Below are positions 1 through 6,496 of a stretch of 7,164 nucleotides of DNA, in pieces. The DNA comes from an uncultured euryarchaeote (GTDB lineage: Archaea; Thermoplasmatota; Poseidoniia; Poseidoniales; Thalassarchaeaceae), in contig CALEIW010000161.1 of NCBI GenBank assembly GCA_937876055.1, positions 1-7,164 on the forward strand, in the 5' to 3' direction. A program made the position numbers and the translations under genes. A model generated the notes under the pieces. The model made no database searches. It was not told where the DNA came from and worked only from the letters and a program-made list of their open reading frames with translations. Position 1 is the stretch's first letter. Every line of letters begins with the position of its first letter.

Positions 1-450
1 AATTATCACAATGATGGTGATAACAGTGGTGCTTGGCATCATGGATGTGATGTGAATGGATATGCGGCTTACATGTACACAAACTATTGTTACTATGGTC
101 ATAATCAACTAGGCTATCTGACATATTCAGGGTTAGATTTGACAGGAGCTACTGACATTGAATTCGATATTCACTGGGACTTAGAAGGATCCGGTTGGGA
201 TAATGCATGTTTTGAATTATCAAATAATAATGGAGGTACTTGGACAGATATTACTTCCACAAGTAGTAGTACCTCAACTCAATGTCGCTCACGTTCGGGA
301 TCTATTCCTAACTATGGTTATTCAGATATGGATGGTAATAGCTACGGAGATGATAGTGGAGGCTTAGTTACTATCCTTAGCGATGTTCCAACCGCCTACC
401 AAGTGCCGAACATCACCATTCGTTTCGTAGTTCAGACTGACGGAAGTGTT
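1..450 (+). other. MAM/immune-inhibitor-like jelly-roll module 1 (partial)
   Basis: Residues about 1-150 of the visible protein read as a carbohydrate- or protein-binding jelly-roll. The strand pattern is an aromatic entry (W12), a 'sGLDLTGA' strand, an aromatic-rich 'FDIHWDLEG' strand (around 54-63), 'GWDNACFELS' (65-74) and 'NNGGTWTDI' (75-84). The order 'hydrophobic strand, W-D, ElS, (N/D)GG-W' is typical of the modules that follow M6-type peptidases and of MAM-like domains in bacterial and archaeal surface proteins. The left edge cuts the module, so its first strands may be missing. Assigned by pattern only. Confidence 0.5.
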
Positions 451-3400
451 GGTTATGGACAGAGCGCTACCAACGCACCAGATCCAGATGGGAGAGAAGG
501 ATTAACACTCTATGGTTTCAGGCCAGTTGACTCATCTGGTGCAACTCTCTACAGTGTTTACCCAGATGCAAATACTCCTACATCACCATCTGGAAATGAA
601 TGGCGTTTCCTGACTCTAACTTCTGGTTTCATCGACAATCTTCATGGTTTCGAAGACTCAGCTGTTACTGAACCGGAAGTCGATGATGTTGATGGATTTA
701 CAAGAACCAATACCAAAACCTGCTCGAACAACTATATTTGTGGCTGGGATTTGACACCGATTGTTTCTGATGATTATGGCCCCTCTGAAGCCGCTTCATT
801 CCCCTACGTCTACGCTATAGGCGCGGGAGGCTCCTTCACTGGAAGCGTAAAAGAAGCAAGTTTAGTATCGCCTAATATCTCCGTTCCAGAATCTGGAATA
901 TCTTTCTTCACATTCGATATGTGGATGTGTTGGGAATACAATAACTGGCAGGGTCACATGAACGGTGGCGCCTTGATGGTAGAGGTAGATGGTGGCCCTT
1001 GGGAACTTGTAAACCCAGGATGGTACACTGACACTATGGCAACATATGTGTCTGGAACTTACTACATCTTAACAAATCTAGATGGAATGCCTATTTGGAC
1101 AGATGTTAGTTGCGGAGATACTGACTTCACCTCGTTTGAATTATCAATGGCCGAATGGGCAGGTAGCGATGTCAGATTCAAATTTATTGCCGCTGACAAA
1201 TACGGTTACTCCAGTTCCCTTCAACAGGGTTGGTTCATTGACAACGTGGGCGTTAGGCAGGGGTACTTCAGCAGCCCTGGCGATTGGATTAGCCAACCTA
1301 TAGAACTCAATGGATTAGATTCATTCAACATGGGTATCGTAGAGATTGAAGGCAAGGTGGATGACAATTCGACGGTGACAGGCTCTATTCTAGATGCGAC
1401 TACCGAAGAGCCAATAATTGGTTTTGAGTCACTCGATTTCCCGATTAATTTGGCTGGAGTAGATTCCGAAACTCACTCCACAATTAAAGTGAGGTTAGAA
1501 TTATCTTCGTCTAGTACAATTTCTACTCCAATTATTAGGCATGTCGAAGTTGGAGGTCCTAGAATCCTTTCTGCAGAATTATTCGATTTCAATGGTTGGA
1601 ACATACCTTCCGGAATTGAGGTGATTGATGACTTGTTGAATGCAACTGCTATCACAAGTACAATAACATCTGATTACATTGATTCAGTCAGGCCAATTAA
1701 GAGACTTAATTTCCTTGGAAATTCCTCGAACAATGTTCTGGTTCAGGTGCTAGATGCTAATGGAAACAATATTGCAAACAATACAGCGGGGGGTTATGTT
1801 TCGTTCGCTAATCCAATCAATGGATATTCAATTGAAGTAACCTTGCCTCCAAACGGATATATCGAAGAGATGTTGATTACACCTGTCTATGCAGAGCCCG
1901 CAAGAGATGTTGCAATTGATGTTGCTGAAGATGATTCAGATGATTGGGACTTCCCATATTCTCAAGGTCGTGGACATCTAGGTTGGCAAACCACGATGTT
2001 GGCAGAAGAAGCAAGTGCTAACCCCAATCAAATGGGTTCGACATCTATGGAAATATCACTAACTTCAGGTGTACAGGAGAGTTTGACTATCCTAATCCCA
2101 GATGGTGCAGTTGCACATTCTGGATTACTGGCTATCACTTCTGATTCTGATGGCTTTGATAGTTCGATTGACATTGGTGTTAATGGATATCAAAAATACA
2201 CTTCTTCATCAGATCAGTACTTGACTTACTTCACCTTCTCTCCTAACCAAGTTGCGTCAATATCGGCCATGAGCAGCTCATGGACTGACTCAAATGCCAA
2301 TTCAAGAGACTGGAAAGAGGTTGATGTTACATTAGAAAGTTCCACAACTCAGACCATTACCCTCTCTAGATTAGCTATATCTTATTCATTATATGAAACA
2401 GTTTCTGATCTGGAAACATCTCTTGCAGCTTACCATGCTACAGCTGCGGCTGAGAACCCTAGTGCAGTGAATATCAACATACCAACAAATATCACTGCAC
2501 CTGCTGGTCAAATATCGATTAATGGGCAAATTTCTCATCAATTGATGATTACAAACAAGGATTTCGCAGTACCACAAGTGTTCTATCCGGACGGTACAAT
2601 GTATGAAATTGTCACAAATCACCGACATTTGTATGATAACTCCGAATTGGAATCCATTTCATTGGATGGTCATGCTTCAGACGGAGAAACCATTTCCTTT
2701 GAAGTAAGCAATTCTGATGATGGTTCATGGGGTATGAATTCCGGTTCAGTTGCATTCTCCCAGACCTCCGGGTCTCAGTTGATGTCTCTTGATACATCTT
2801 CCAGCACAGTATCTGTTGTAGATGGCGGAGACGGTTGGATGGATGTTCAGGTTACTTGGAAATTTGACATCTCATGGAACTGGAATGATTTAGATCGAAT
2901 TAATTGGATTACTCAAGCGATCGACGGCGATGGAGTCTCTATATGGCCTGCAAATTCCGCTAGTGGTACTAGCGGCAATGCAGTAGAGAATGATTTGCAA
3001 ATCGACTCATTTGAAATCCGTGACCAATATGGCCGACTAATTTCGAATCAGTTCTCAACCTTCTATCCATTCCCAATTTTGGAAGGCAGTGAAATTAACG
3101 TAACAGGATCGGTTAGATTCCAGAACTCACTGGATACAAGGCCAATGGGGTCTGATTTCCAAGTCCGACTAAATCTATCGGGGTCGCTCTTGCTGCTAGA
3201 TTCCTATGACGACGGAGTGTTCTCTGGAACATTCAGTACTCCAACGGGACTATCGGAAATCTCAGCATCTCCAGAACTGTTCAGAATTGGCCCACTATCA
3301 GGTTCTATAGGCGGCGAAGACAAATCTGGCCAACCACCAATTGTGGTAATGGTCAATGACTACACTCCTCCGACTGCGGGACCACTTCAGGTAATGACTC

Positions 3401-5499
3401 CATCTGGTTTGCAAAATGCTAACGGGAAGGTTTGGGATCCATCTCAACCACTCAGCCTCTTTGTGACGATTGAAGAGCCACAGGCTAGAGGTGAAACATT
3501 AACCATGCACTATTGGAGAGCGGATTCTGATGATGCTAACTCAAACGGTATCGCTGAAGAAGAAGAATACCTTTCACAGGTCCAACCACTTTCAGCCGGA
3601 ATGACTGGAGAGCAACAAGTGAATTTTGCTGGAATAGATGTTTCCGGACAATCTTTCAACAGCCCGGTTCACGTTTATCTTGAAGGAACTGATTGGGCAG
3701 GCTTGACTTATCAGGAAGGCGGAACAGGCGGCGGTCCAGGTGCAGATAGCTCTTGGGCTAGTGTAATCGTGGCTACCGATGAGCCTACTGAAATTGTAAA
3801 CAATGGATTCAACCTAGACAGATACACAGGCTATCTTCTCGCAGGCGTCCCTCATACCTTTACTATGCAGATAAGCGAACCTAATGGATTGCAAACTTTG
3901 GATAATATTACCATAATGCTGTGCGGAGATCGTCTCGATGACAATCTAGGCGAGGTTTCCTACAATCCTGTTACTGGTGAGTTATGGACTGCAGACGACT
4001 CTATGGTGTCTCCATTAACCGTACAGACACAGCAAATCACCCCAGCGGTAATAGAACTCGCAATGATGTTTGAACTATCATGGGAATACCCATGGGAAGA
4101 AGGTCAATTTGGATGTAAACCAAGCGTCAGCATCATCGATGAGATTACTGAAGTCGCATATGTAAATAACATCGGAGAATTGACTTGGGTGCTAGATAAT
4201 TCGCTTGTTGCCGTAGCTTCTGAAATGTCTGATTTGACACCTCCAATAGTAGTCACAGAGGACGCTCACCTATACCTAAGGCAGGGAGATGAATTCGAGA
4301 TGACTGGTGAAGTATTCTATGCCGGTTCAGGAGAAATATTCACTGAAGTTCCAGATGACTTACAAGTAGAGATGACCTTAGTTTATGGTACAGAAGCAAT
4401 TAGTTCTCTTGCGGATGTTAGCGAAGAGGGAGAATGGCATGCTTCGATGACACTCCCGATGCGGGCGCCATTCAATCCTACGATGAATGTAACCACTACT
4501 GTCCTAAATGTTCCAGGAATGGGAACTACCTCTACAAACACCGACGGAAAAATCACAGTGGACAGTAAATCTCCAACTGTTCTATTCGATCAAATGACTT
4601 ATCCTGATTCATCCCTGACTGTGTTGGAATCTGACCTTCTGGAAGAAGTTCTAGTATCGTTGACCATTGTTGATGAAATCGGTATGCCTGATTCCGATCT
4701 TGAAGTCGCTTGGATTTACCTAAGAGATAACCAGCCGGTGGCAGGCACAGAAGATACCGGTAGTCTCAGCCTCTTGTTGGTGGAGGAAGGAAGTCAAGTA
4801 TTCCAAGGAAAGCTAGACTTCACACCAAATCTTGAAGGCTTTACAATTGAAAATGGCGACAGAATCATGTTCTGGGTGACTTCAACCGATAAGGCAGGAA
4901 ATGAAATCCAAGGCTTGGGTAGTGAACAATCCCCAAGAGCTGTTGCTCTGAGAGTGATGGAGTTCAATCCATCTCTAGACAACGTTGTTGTTACGCCAAA
5001 GGATCCTCTCCAAGATACAACTGTTGTAATCGAGACATATTGGTCCAACAGTGGAAAGAGAGATGGTACGATAGAGATTAACCTCTACGAACTGACTGGA
5101 GACGGAAAGTGGGAGACAGAATCAAGTGGTATGGAACTAGAACTGTCTGCTGAGACCTCATCGGTATATGCAAGATTCGAATGGGTTGCTGGAGCACCAG
5201 GACAACCTGTGTTGTACATTATTGTTGATGATGACTTTGACAACCCTGCACATCCTGTAAGCGGATTAGTTGTGCAAGCACCAATTACAGACGAAGGAAC
5301 TGATGAAGATATGATGGTATACCTCATTATGGGAGGAATATTCCTCGTTGCAGTTGCAATGGTAGGATTCTTTGTTAGCAGGTCTAGGAGTGGTGATGAT
5401 GACTATTACTACGACGATGATGATTCATATTACGAAGAAGATTACGAATACGATGATGAAGAATATGAGTACGAAGATGATGATTCTGAAAGCGAATGA
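1..5499 (+). CDS. Giant cell-surface protein, 3' part (5' end outside window)
   Basis: This is the C-terminal 1832 residues of a very large exported, membrane-anchored protein, probably an adhesin or cell-wall component; I do not recognise a specific gene. The frame is open from base 1, so the GTG at 52 is an internal valine and not a start. Numbering from base 1, two jelly-roll modules resembling MAM/immune-inhibitor A domains lie at about 1-150 and 287-420. A long series of Ig-like beta modules follows, with an EF-hand-like loop at 1178-1189 and a CARDB-like module at about 1652-1750. One transmembrane helix (1771-1792) is followed by RSRSR-type positive charge and a 34-residue acidic/tyrosine tail, giving an N-out, C-in topology. 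About eleven N-X-S/T sequons and strong acidity fit an archaeal surface glycoprotein. No catalytic motif is visible. Surface location is well supported; the adhesive role is inference. Confidence 0.9.
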   Translation, partial: NYHNDGDNSGAWHHGCDVNGYAAYMYTNYCYYGHNQLGYLTYSGLDLTGATDIEFDIHWDLEGSGWDNACFELSNNNGGTWTDITSTSSSTSTQCRSRSGSIPNYGYSDMDGNSYGDDSGGLVTILSDVPTAYQVPNITIRFVVQTDGSVGYGQSATNAPDPDGREGLTLYGFRPVDSSGATLYSVYPDANTPTSPSGNEWRFLTLTSGFIDNLHGFEDSAVTEPEVDDVDGFTRTNTKTCSNNYICGWDLTPIVSDDYGPSEAASFPYVYAIGAGGSFTGSVKEASLVSPNISVPESGISFFTFDMWMCWEYNNWQGHMNGGALMVEVDGGPWELVNPGWYTDTMATYVSGTYYILTNLDGMPIWTDVSCGDTDFTSFELSMAEWAGSDVRFKFIAADKYGYSSSLQQGWFIDNVGVRQGYFSSPGDWISQPIELNGLDSFNMGIVEIEGKVDDNSTVTGSILDATTEEPIIGFESLDFPINLAGVDSETHSTIKVRLELSSSSTISTPIIRHVEVGGPRILSAELFDFNGWNIPSGIEVIDDLLNATAITSTITSDYIDSVRPIKRLNFLGNSSNNVLVQVLDANGNNIANNTAGGYVSFANPINGYSIEVTLPPNGYIEEMLITPVYAEPARDVAIDVAEDDSDDWDFPYSQGRGHLGWQTTMLAEEASANPNQMGSTSMEISLTSGVQESLTILIPDGAVAHSGLLAITSDSDGFDSSIDIGVNGYQKYTSSSDQYLTYFTFSPNQVASISAMSSSWTDSNANSRDWKEVDVTLESSTTQTITLSRLAISYSLYETVSDLETSLAAYHATAAAENPSAVNINIPTNITAPAGQISINGQISHQLMITNKDFAVPQVFYPDGTMYEIVTNHRHLYDNSELESISLDGHASDGETISFEVSNSDDGSWGMNSGSVAFSQTSGSQLMSLDTSSSTVSVVDGGDGWMDVQVTWKFDISWNWNDLDRINWITQAIDGDGVSIWPANSASGTSGNAVENDLQIDSFEIRDQYGRLISNQFSTFYPFPILEGSEINVTGSVRFQNSLDTRPMGSDFQVRLNLSGSLLLLDSYDDGVFSGTFSTPTGLSEISASPELFRIGPLSGSIGGEDKSGQPPIVVMVNDYTPPTAGPLQVMTPSGLQNANGKVWDPSQPLSLFVTIEEPQARGETLTMHYWRADSDDANSNGIAEEEEYLSQVQPLSAGMTGEQQVNFAGIDVSGQSFNSPVHVYLEGTDWAGLTYQEGGTGGGPGADSSWASVIVATDEPTEIVNNGFNLDRYTGYLLAGVPHTFTMQISEPNGLQTLDNITIMLCGDRLDDNLGEVSYNPVTGELWTADDSMVSPLTVQTQQITPAVIELAMMFELSWEYPWEEGQFGCKPSVSIIDEITEVAYVNNIGELTWVLDNSLVAVASEMSDLTPPIVVTEDAHLYLRQGDEFEMTGEVFYAGSGEIFTEVPDDLQVEMTLVYGTEAISSLADVSEEGEWHASMTLPMRAPFNPTMNVTTTVLNVPGMGTTSTNTDGKITVDSKSPTVLFDQMTYPDSSLTVLESDLLEEVLVSLTIVDEIGMPDSDLEVAWIYLRDNQPVAGTEDTGSLSLLLVEEGSQVFQGKLDFTPNLEGFTIENGDRIMFWVTSTDKAGNEIQGLGSEQSPRAVALRVMEFNPSLDNVVVTPKDPLQDTTVVIETYWSNSGKRDGTIEINLYELTGDGKWETESSGMELELSAETSSVYARFEWVAGAPGQPVLYIIVDDDFDNPAHPVSGLVVQAPITDEGTDEDMMVYLIMGGIFLVAVAMVGFFVSRSRSGDDDYYYDDDDSYYEEDYEYDDEEYEYEDDDSESE
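859..1260 (+). other. MAM/immune-inhibitor-like jelly-roll module 2
   Basis: Residues 287-420 show the full pattern of the same fold as module 1. It starts with 'LVSPNISVPESG', passes through an aromatic strand ('FDMWMCWEY'), then 'ALMVEVDGGPWELV', then a 'WAGSDVRFKF' strand, and closes with the diagnostic 'GWFIDNVGV' strand at about 410-418. In known families this closing G-W-x-I-D-(N/D)-V motif ends the sandwich. Cys residues occur in both modules, unlike most of the rest of the protein, so structural disulfides outside the cell are possible. Confidence 0.6.
3532..3567 (+). other. EF-hand-like calcium-binding loop in the surface protein
   Basis: Residues 1178-1189 (DANSNGIAEEEE) follow the 12-residue calcium loop pattern with Asp at position 1, Asn at 3 and 5, Gly at 6, Glu at 9 and Glu at 12. 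It sits between Ig-like strands just after an 'MHYWRADSD' strand. Such isolated dockerin-like loops are common in large prokaryotic surface proteins, where calcium stiffens the rod. The usual hydrophobic residue is at position 7, not 8, so this is a variant loop. Confidence 0.5.
5311..5496 (+). other. C-terminal transmembrane anchor and Asp/Glu/Tyr cytoplasmic tail
   Basis: Residues 1771-1792 form one hydrophobic helix (core IMGGIFLVAVAMVGFFV). It is followed by S-R-S-R-S-G, a positive-inside signal that places the C-terminus in the cytoplasm. The last 34 residues (1799-1832) contain 13 Asp, 9 Tyr, 9 Glu and 3 Ser and nothing else. The DNA here is a low-complexity mix of GAT, GAA and TAC/TAT codons. 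The long acidic tail argues against an archaeosortase sorting signal, where the helix is followed by a short basic end. Confidence 0.85.
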
Positions 5500-5579
5500 A
5501 ATCGTGCAAGATTCATAGATTCGAAATACAACTGAACTATACGCGAAACCCAATTTGGCCGACAGGCTAACCTGTGGAG

Positions 5580-5585
5580 TTTATA
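5580..5585 (+). promoter_or_regulatory. Candidate archaeal TATA box for the small-protein gene
   Basis: TTTATA matches the core of the archaeal TATA element. Transcription would be expected to start roughly 20-25 bases downstream, near 5606-5610. That gives a leader of about 22-26 bases before the ATG at 5632, just long enough to hold the hairpin at 5612-5630. There is no TATA-like element at the spacing needed for a leaderless start at 5632. Confidence 0.3.
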
Positions 5586-5603
5586 GACCCCAGAATTCCG
5601 AAC

Positions 5604-5611
5604 TTTTGTTT
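5604..5611 (+). terminator. Possible T-run terminator of the giant gene
   Basis: TTTTGTTT is the most T-rich run downstream of the giant gene, and archaeal RNA polymerase terminates on such runs without needing a hairpin. It lies about 105 bases after the stop. It also overlaps the start point predicted from the TATA-like box at 5580, so one of the two readings may be wrong. Confidence 0.22.
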
Positions 5612-5630
5612 GAGGGGATGAATTCTCCTC
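5612..5630 (+). promoter_or_regulatory. Hairpin covering the ribosome-binding site of the small gene
   Basis: GAGGGGA (5612-5618) pairs with TCTCCTC (5624-5630): seven pairs, one of them G-T, with the five-base loop TGAAT. The 5' arm contains GAGGGGAT, one mismatch from the archaeal Shine-Dalgarno GAGGTGAT. The 3' arm ends one base before the ATG at 5632. If the leader RNA folds this way it would hide the ribosome-binding site. The pairing is read directly; the regulatory role is inference. Confidence 0.35.
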
Positions 5631-5631
5631 G

Positions 5632-5817
5632 ATGGGGGATGGGGACTTGGACCAGCATAGCGATGAGGTTACTGTAGAAGAATTGAGAGGAGAACTAGAG
5701 GATTTGAGGACGCTTGTCCACACCCTTCTTACGATAATTATGGAGGAAGCTGATGGAGTTCAATCAGGAAATACTCCTCAGATACCAAACCAACCAAAAC
5801 GCGGATATTCGATGTGA
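5632..5817 (+). CDS. Small acidic coiled-coil protein, 61 residues, unknown function
   Basis: I do not recognise this protein. ATG 5632 is the only start possible near the 5' end: an in-frame stop lies at 5611-5613 and no ATG, GTG or TTG occurs between. After an acidic start, V15, L18, L22, L25, V29, L32 and I36 alternate at spacings of three and four, a clean heptad pattern for a short amphipathic coiled coil of about three heptads. It is followed by an acidic turn and a Pro/Asn/Gln-rich, weakly basic end (NQPKRGYSM). There is no signal peptide or membrane helix, so it is probably cytosolic and oligomeric or a partner of another helix. It lies 132 bp after the giant gene on the same strand and ends 1 bp from the stop of the convergent glycosylase gene. 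The regular heptads and tight fit argue for a real gene. Confidence 0.6.
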   Translation: MGDGDLDQHSDEVTVEELRGELEDLRTLVHTLLTIIMEEADGVQSGNTPQIPNQPKRGYSM

Positions 5818-5818
5818 G

Positions 5819-6448
5819 TCAATATTCCACGGGTTCTGGATCTATTGATCTCCAAATATACCAAACGCCGATAGTACGGTATGGTTTCCAATTTTCAGAA
5901 ATCTCATACAACTGAGGTTTTTCCAATGCTTTTCCTGAATTGTATAATTTCTCCATACCTCTGATTAGGCCAATATCATCAATTGGAAAAACATCCTGAC
6001 GCAACAGGGCGAAAATTAGCAGCATTTGTACCGTCCAGCGCCCCACTCCACGTAATTTTACAAGTTCTTCGATTACTTCTTCATCGCTCATTAGATCCCA
6101 ATCAATTTCACCAAATCCATCTATCCAAGCCTGAGCTATTCCCAATATATATTCCACCTTTCTGTTAGATAAGCCCACTTCTTTGAGTTCTTGATGGCGT
6201 TTTGCAAGTATCGATTCTGGTGTTACTTCACCTACACAATCCTCGAATCGAGACCATATTGCTGAGGCGGCGATCACCGAAATTTGTTGTCCAACAATAG
6301 ATTTGACTAATGTCGCAAATAGGTCGCCTCGACTACTCAATTTAGGCTCTTCAAATTCTTCAATTACATCTTTTAGCAAAGTATCAGAGGTAGAAATTGC
6401 TAGTTTTGCGGAATCCCACCATTCAGGCGTCGAACCTGCATCAACCAT
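5819..6448 (-). CDS. alkA: DNA-3-methyladenine glycosylase, AlkA/HhH-GPD family
   Basis: This enzyme removes alkylated purines from DNA by cutting the N-glycosidic bond, the first step of base excision repair, in the cytosol. The 209-residue protein has the conserved early helix 'SIVGQQIS..AA.AIWSRF' (50-68), a helix-hairpin-helix 'LRGVGRWTVQM' (132-142) and the Gly/Pro-Asp loop 'FPIDDIGLIRG' (154-164). D158 aligns with catalytic Asp238 of E. coli AlkA. 'ENWKPYRTIGVWYIW' (185-199) matches the AlkA C-terminal helix. It is shorter than E. coli AlkA (about 282) because the N-terminal TBP-like domain is absent; it resembles the compact yeast Mag1-type enzymes. The ATG at 6446-6448 is the only start: an in-frame stop lies just upstream with no other start codon between. 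No strong Shine-Dalgarno is present. The exact lesion range cannot be read from sequence. Confidence 0.93.
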   Translation of the reverse strand: MVDAGSTPEWWDSAKLAISTSDTLLKDVIEEFEEPKLSSRGDLFATLVKSIVGQQISVIAASAIWSRFEDCVGEVTPESILAKRHQELKEVGLSNRKVEYILGIAQAWIDGFGEIDWDLMSDEEVIEELVKLRGVGRWTVQMLLIFALLRQDVFPIDDIGLIRGMEKLYNSGKALEKPQLYEISENWKPYRTIGVWYIWRSIDPEPVEY

Positions 6449-6496
6449 GAACTTCTCAGGATATCATTCATTATCGCTTGACCGGTCCGGGGATTC
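6449..6496. promoter_or_regulatory. Compact divergent promoter region (glycosylase / His-rich protein)
   Basis: Only 48 bp separate two divergent start codons, so both promoters must lie here or overlap the genes. The AT-rich element ATATCATTCATTATC (6461-6475) is the only TATA-like stretch. For the plus-strand gene it sits 22-36 bases before the ATG, the spacing expected for a leaderless transcript. For the minus-strand gene it sits 13-27 bases before the ATG, so only its far part would fit. Neither gene has a convincing Shine-Dalgarno, which supports leaderless or near-leaderless mRNAs. Confidence 0.4.

Larger units (their letters stand above)
5500..5631 (+). other. Intergenic region between giant gene and small-protein gene
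   Basis: This 132-bp stretch is the longest non-coding segment in the window. It holds a small perfect hairpin (ACAGG/CCTGT, 5562-5575), a TATA-like TTTATA at 5580-5585, a T-rich run at 5604-5611 and a longer hairpin at 5612-5630. It does not fold as a tRNA and shows no C/D box pair that I could see. It probably contains the 3' end of the giant transcript and the promoter of the small gene. Confidence 0.6.

Noticed and set aside
1082..1303. Open frames overlapping the giant gene (this one and several on the minus strand, including 2389-2797 and 4794-5723)
   Set aside because: They are out-of-frame shadows with no domain signature, no start signals and low-quality protein composition, while the main frame is clearly coding.
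5311..5496. Archaeosortase (PGF-CTERM-like) sorting signal at the C-terminus of the giant protein
   Set aside because: No PGF-type motif precedes the helix, and the helix is followed by a 34-residue acidic tail where sorting signals have a short basic end.
5395..5496. Microsatellite or tandem repeat in the tail-coding DNA
   Set aside because: The GAT/GAA/TAC codons are mixed irregularly with synonymous variation and no fixed repeat unit, so it is low complexity and not a tandem array.
5496..5516. Hairpin at the stop codon of the giant gene (ATGAAATC with GATTCAT)
   Set aside because: The stem is AT-rich, has a bulge and no following T-run; it is too weak to call a terminator.
5562..5575. 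ACAGG-CTAA-CCTGT palindrome as an operator
   Set aside because: Only five pairs and a single copy; this can arise by chance and no regulator is nearby.
5618..5677. Alternative ATG at 5618 with a good GAGGGG just before it
   Set aside because: The frame stops after 19 codons and lies out of frame with the coiled-coil ORF, so it gives no plausible protein. It could at most be a leader peptide, without supporting evidence.
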